A stretch of DNA of 64,000 nucleotides, from assembly GCF_000829695.1 (NCBI RefSeq), contig NZ_BBNN01000023.1, positions 174,194 to 238,193 of the forward strand, written 5' to 3'. Position 1 is the stretch's first letter; every line of letters starts with the position of its first letter. This DNA is from Streptomyces sp. NBRC 110035. Its GTDB lineage: Bacteria > Actinomycetota > Actinomycetes > Streptomycetales > Streptomycetaceae. The notes under the pieces are model-generated. The model saw only the letters and a program-made list of their open reading frames with translations. It did no database searches and was not told the origin of the DNA. Made by a program: the position numbers and the translations under genes. Shown here piece after piece: positions 62,426-64,000 of this stretch.

Positions 62426-63741
62426 GGTGTGACCTCGCAGATGTCGGCGCCGAGGGCATACAGCTTGGTGGGAAGGTCGGCGTGGCCGCGTCGGAGCTGC
62501 TCCAGGCCGCCCAGGGTGGTGACGCCTTGCGCTGTCAGGCCGGCGATGAGCAGGGCGGACCCGGTGCGGATGTCGGTGGCCTCGACACCGGCTCCGATCA
62601 ACTGCTGCGGACCGGTGAGACGGCACTTGGTCGGGGACAGTTCGTGGATCTCGGCACCGAGACGGGCCAGCTGTGGCAGCAGGTTGCTGTGGCGGCCGGG
62701 GTTGATCGTGTCGGAGAAGAGATGCGTACCGGGGCGAGTGAGGGCCAAGGCCATCAAGGACGGCTCGAAATCGGCATCCAAGCCCCTGGGGGCGAGGGAA
62801 GCGATGGCCCGCAGAGACCGGCTGGTGGGTCGGGTTTCTCGCGCTCGGACGGTGATCACGTCGTTCTCGGTGTCGGAGGGAACCCCGAGCCACCGCAGGG
62901 CCCTGACCAGGGGGACGACATCGTCACCGCGTACACCGCAGATGCGTGCGTCGCCGCCTGTGACCGCGACCGCGCAGGCCAGAGTCCCGGCCTCGATCTT
63001 GTCGCCGGGCACGCGCCAGAAAATGGTCTCCGGTGGCGCGGCCAAAGGAGGCGCGAGGGCGAGGAGTGCCTCACTGACTCGGCACTGCCAGCCAGCCGTC
63101 CGCACCGCCTCAACAACAGCCAGCACTTCCGGCGAAAGGTTGGGCAACCCCAGCCGCAGTGGCCGTCCGGCCACGACCGCACGGAGAAGAGCGGCGATGG
63201 TCGCGCCTCGGGAGCGGAAGGGAAGCGTGATCGAGACCGTTTCCGGTCGGGCACTGGCTGCTTCTACGACGTAGCCGTGGTCGTCGACGGTCGTGCGGTC
63301 GCCGAAGCGTTCGTAGACCTTGAAGTGCTGTTCCATGCCGCGTTCCCCGATCCGGCAGCCGCCCGGCCAAGGGAGGCACGCCCGGCCGTATGTGCCCAGC
63401 AGGGCGGGGACGAGGTAGTACGAGGCCCGGATGCGGGCGGCGATGTCGAGGTCGGACCCGGCTTGGGGCTTGTCGCCCGGCAGGATCACCGCGGTGTGCA
63501 GGTCGCCGACGGGTCGGGCTGTGTGCCAGCCGGCCTGCTGGAGCAGGGCGAGCATCGTCTCGACGTCGGCGTTCGCCGGGACGTTGCCCACGTGCACGGG
63601 GCGGTGCAGAGCCGCCGCGGCTGCCAGGAGCGGCAGTGCTGCGTTCTTGGACCCGTCGACCGTCACGGAGCCGGTGAGAGGGCTCCCGGGGCGGATGGCC
63701 ACCACTTCGGCGGCGACTGGTGGGATCCGTACGGCTGTCAA
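62422..63741 (-). CDS. Enolpyruvyl transferase of the MurA/NikO type
   Basis: 439 residues. The start is TTG 63741, decided by AAAGGAG seven bases upstream; GTG codons further in lack such a site. It has the EPT fold: SPLTGSVTVDGSKNAALPLL (Lys/Asn of the MurA head), the loop PWPGGCRIGERG with Cys129 at the MurA Cys115 position, and late RTGSALLIAGLTAQGVTTL. It transfers enolpyruvate from PEP to a hydroxyl; MurA uses UDP-GlcNAc, NikO/PolA uses UMP in nikkomycin and polyoxin synthesis. Coupled to a phosphoesterase gene, it looks like a pathway enzyme rather than the housekeeping MurA (inference). Confidence 0.85.
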   Translation of the reverse strand: MTAVRIPPVAAEVVAIRPGSPLTGSVTVDGSKNAALPLLAAAAALHRPVHVGNVPANADVETMLALLQQAGWHTARPVGDLHTAVILPGDKPQAGSDLDIAARIRASYYLVPALLGTYGRACLPWPGGCRIGERGMEQHFKVYERFGDRTTVDDHGYVVEAASARPETVSITLPFRSRGATIAALLRAVVAGRPLRLGLPNLSPEVLAVVEAVRTAGWQCRVSEALLALAPPLAAPPETIFWRVPGDKIEAGTLACAVAVTGGDARICGVRGDDVVPLVRALRWLGVPSDTENDVITVRARETRPTSRSLRAIASLAPRGLDADFEPSLMALALTRPGTHLFSDTINPGRHSNLLPQLARLGAEIHELSPTKCRLTGPQQLIGAGVEATDIRTGSALLIAGLTAQGVTTLGGLEQLRRGHADLPTKLYALGADICEVTP

Positions 63742-63893
63742 CCGTCAACTCCTTTGGGTGCACATCTTGTGAGGGTGCGTCGTTGGGGTGATTCGTCAGG
63801 GTTCAGGTCTCGGTCGGGGGTTGCTGGTTCCTAGCCTCGTGGTGTCGAGTCCGGCTGTGGTGGGCGGGCGTTGAGCGAGGGTGGGTGGCATCT

Positions 63894-64000
63894 GTGCCGT
63901 CGTTGATGGCTGCCTTGCAGGCCAGGGAAGACGAGGTCCGGGCGTCCGCGGCCGAGGTGCGGGCGCGGCTGGAGGTGTTGACCGCGGAGTTGGCTACGGC
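63894..64000 (+). CDS. Coiled-coil protein, N-terminal part only
   Basis: An open frame from GTG 63894 (or ATG 63906) reads MAALQAREDEVRASAAEVRA RLEVLTAEL in two parts and is still open at the window end. The heptad-like Leu/Ala/Val pattern predicts a coiled coil. Similar short coiled-coil proteins accompany mobile elements in Streptomyces, but the fragment is too short to name. Divergent from the enolpyruvyl transferase gene, with 152 bases between. Confidence 0.5.
   Translation, partial: MPSLMAALQAREDEVRASAAEVRARLEVLTAELAT

Overview
The window is high-GC actinobacterial chromosome and almost certainly Streptomyces. GTG starts are frequent, third positions are GC-rich, and the recognisable gene order afsK / afsS / afsR is present together with typical Streptomyces families (Xre-DUF397 pair, GPP34 protein, DUF5133, FbiC, SCO4402-like protein, NsdA-like TPR regulator). 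From memory the gene order from the left edge to about 44.2 kb resembles the S. coelicolor stretch from dmdR1 to a glutathione peroxidase; this could not be checked here. About 44.5-64 kb looks more accessory.

Left part (1-17.5 kb): the C-terminus of a DtxR-type iron repressor; an alpha/beta hydrolase lacking its nucleophilic Ser; a primase-polymerase-like protein; an NsdA-like regulator; a one-TM protein with repeated Thr motifs; a branched-chain-amino-acid-type binding lipoprotein; PurU; an ECF sigma factor with an overlapping zinc-finger anti-sigma gene; a STAS anti-anti-sigma factor; an EF-hand protein; an anti-sigma-type ATPase; a flavin monooxygenase; PdxH; and a PPOX-fold protein.

Core (18-31 kb): a TetR regulator, a VOC-fold protein (probably KbpA, the AfsK inhibitor), the Ser/Thr kinase AfsK, and in the opposite direction AfsR followed by AfsS, the classic secondary-metabolism switch. 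A direct-repeat operator for AfsR (and probably PhoP) lies upstream of afsS. An F420-type LLM oxidoreductase and FbiC (F420 core biosynthesis) follow, then an L,D-transpeptidase-like protein without the catalytic Cys and a decayed PIN toxin with its antitoxin.

Middle (32-44.2 kb): an ADP-ribosylglycohydrolase, a sodium:solute symporter, a large polytopic membrane protein, a D,D-carboxypeptidase with a very long cytoplasmic N-terminus, a GPP34 protein, the Xre/DUF397 pair, a MerR regulator and a glutathione peroxidase.

Right part (44.5-64 kb): a stress and accessory region. It holds a SAM methyltransferase, a CaCA-like exchanger, a small MerR-like regulator behind a long leader, a cold-shock block (CspA, DEAD-box helicase, CBS protein, conserved protein), DUF5133, a secreted beta-helix protein, a two-domain universal stress protein, a phosphoribosyltransferase-hydrolase fusion, a secreted polysaccharide deacetylase with CBM2, an acyltransferase and an MpaB/DUF2236 protein. 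At 61.7-62.1 kb an aldo/keto reductase fragment, a terminator and a decayed tRNA-Arg(CCU) 3' half mark a probable integration scar. Beyond it lie a truncated metallophosphoesterase and a MurA/NikO-like enolpyruvyl transferase, the edge of what may be a mobile or biosynthetic island that continues past the window.
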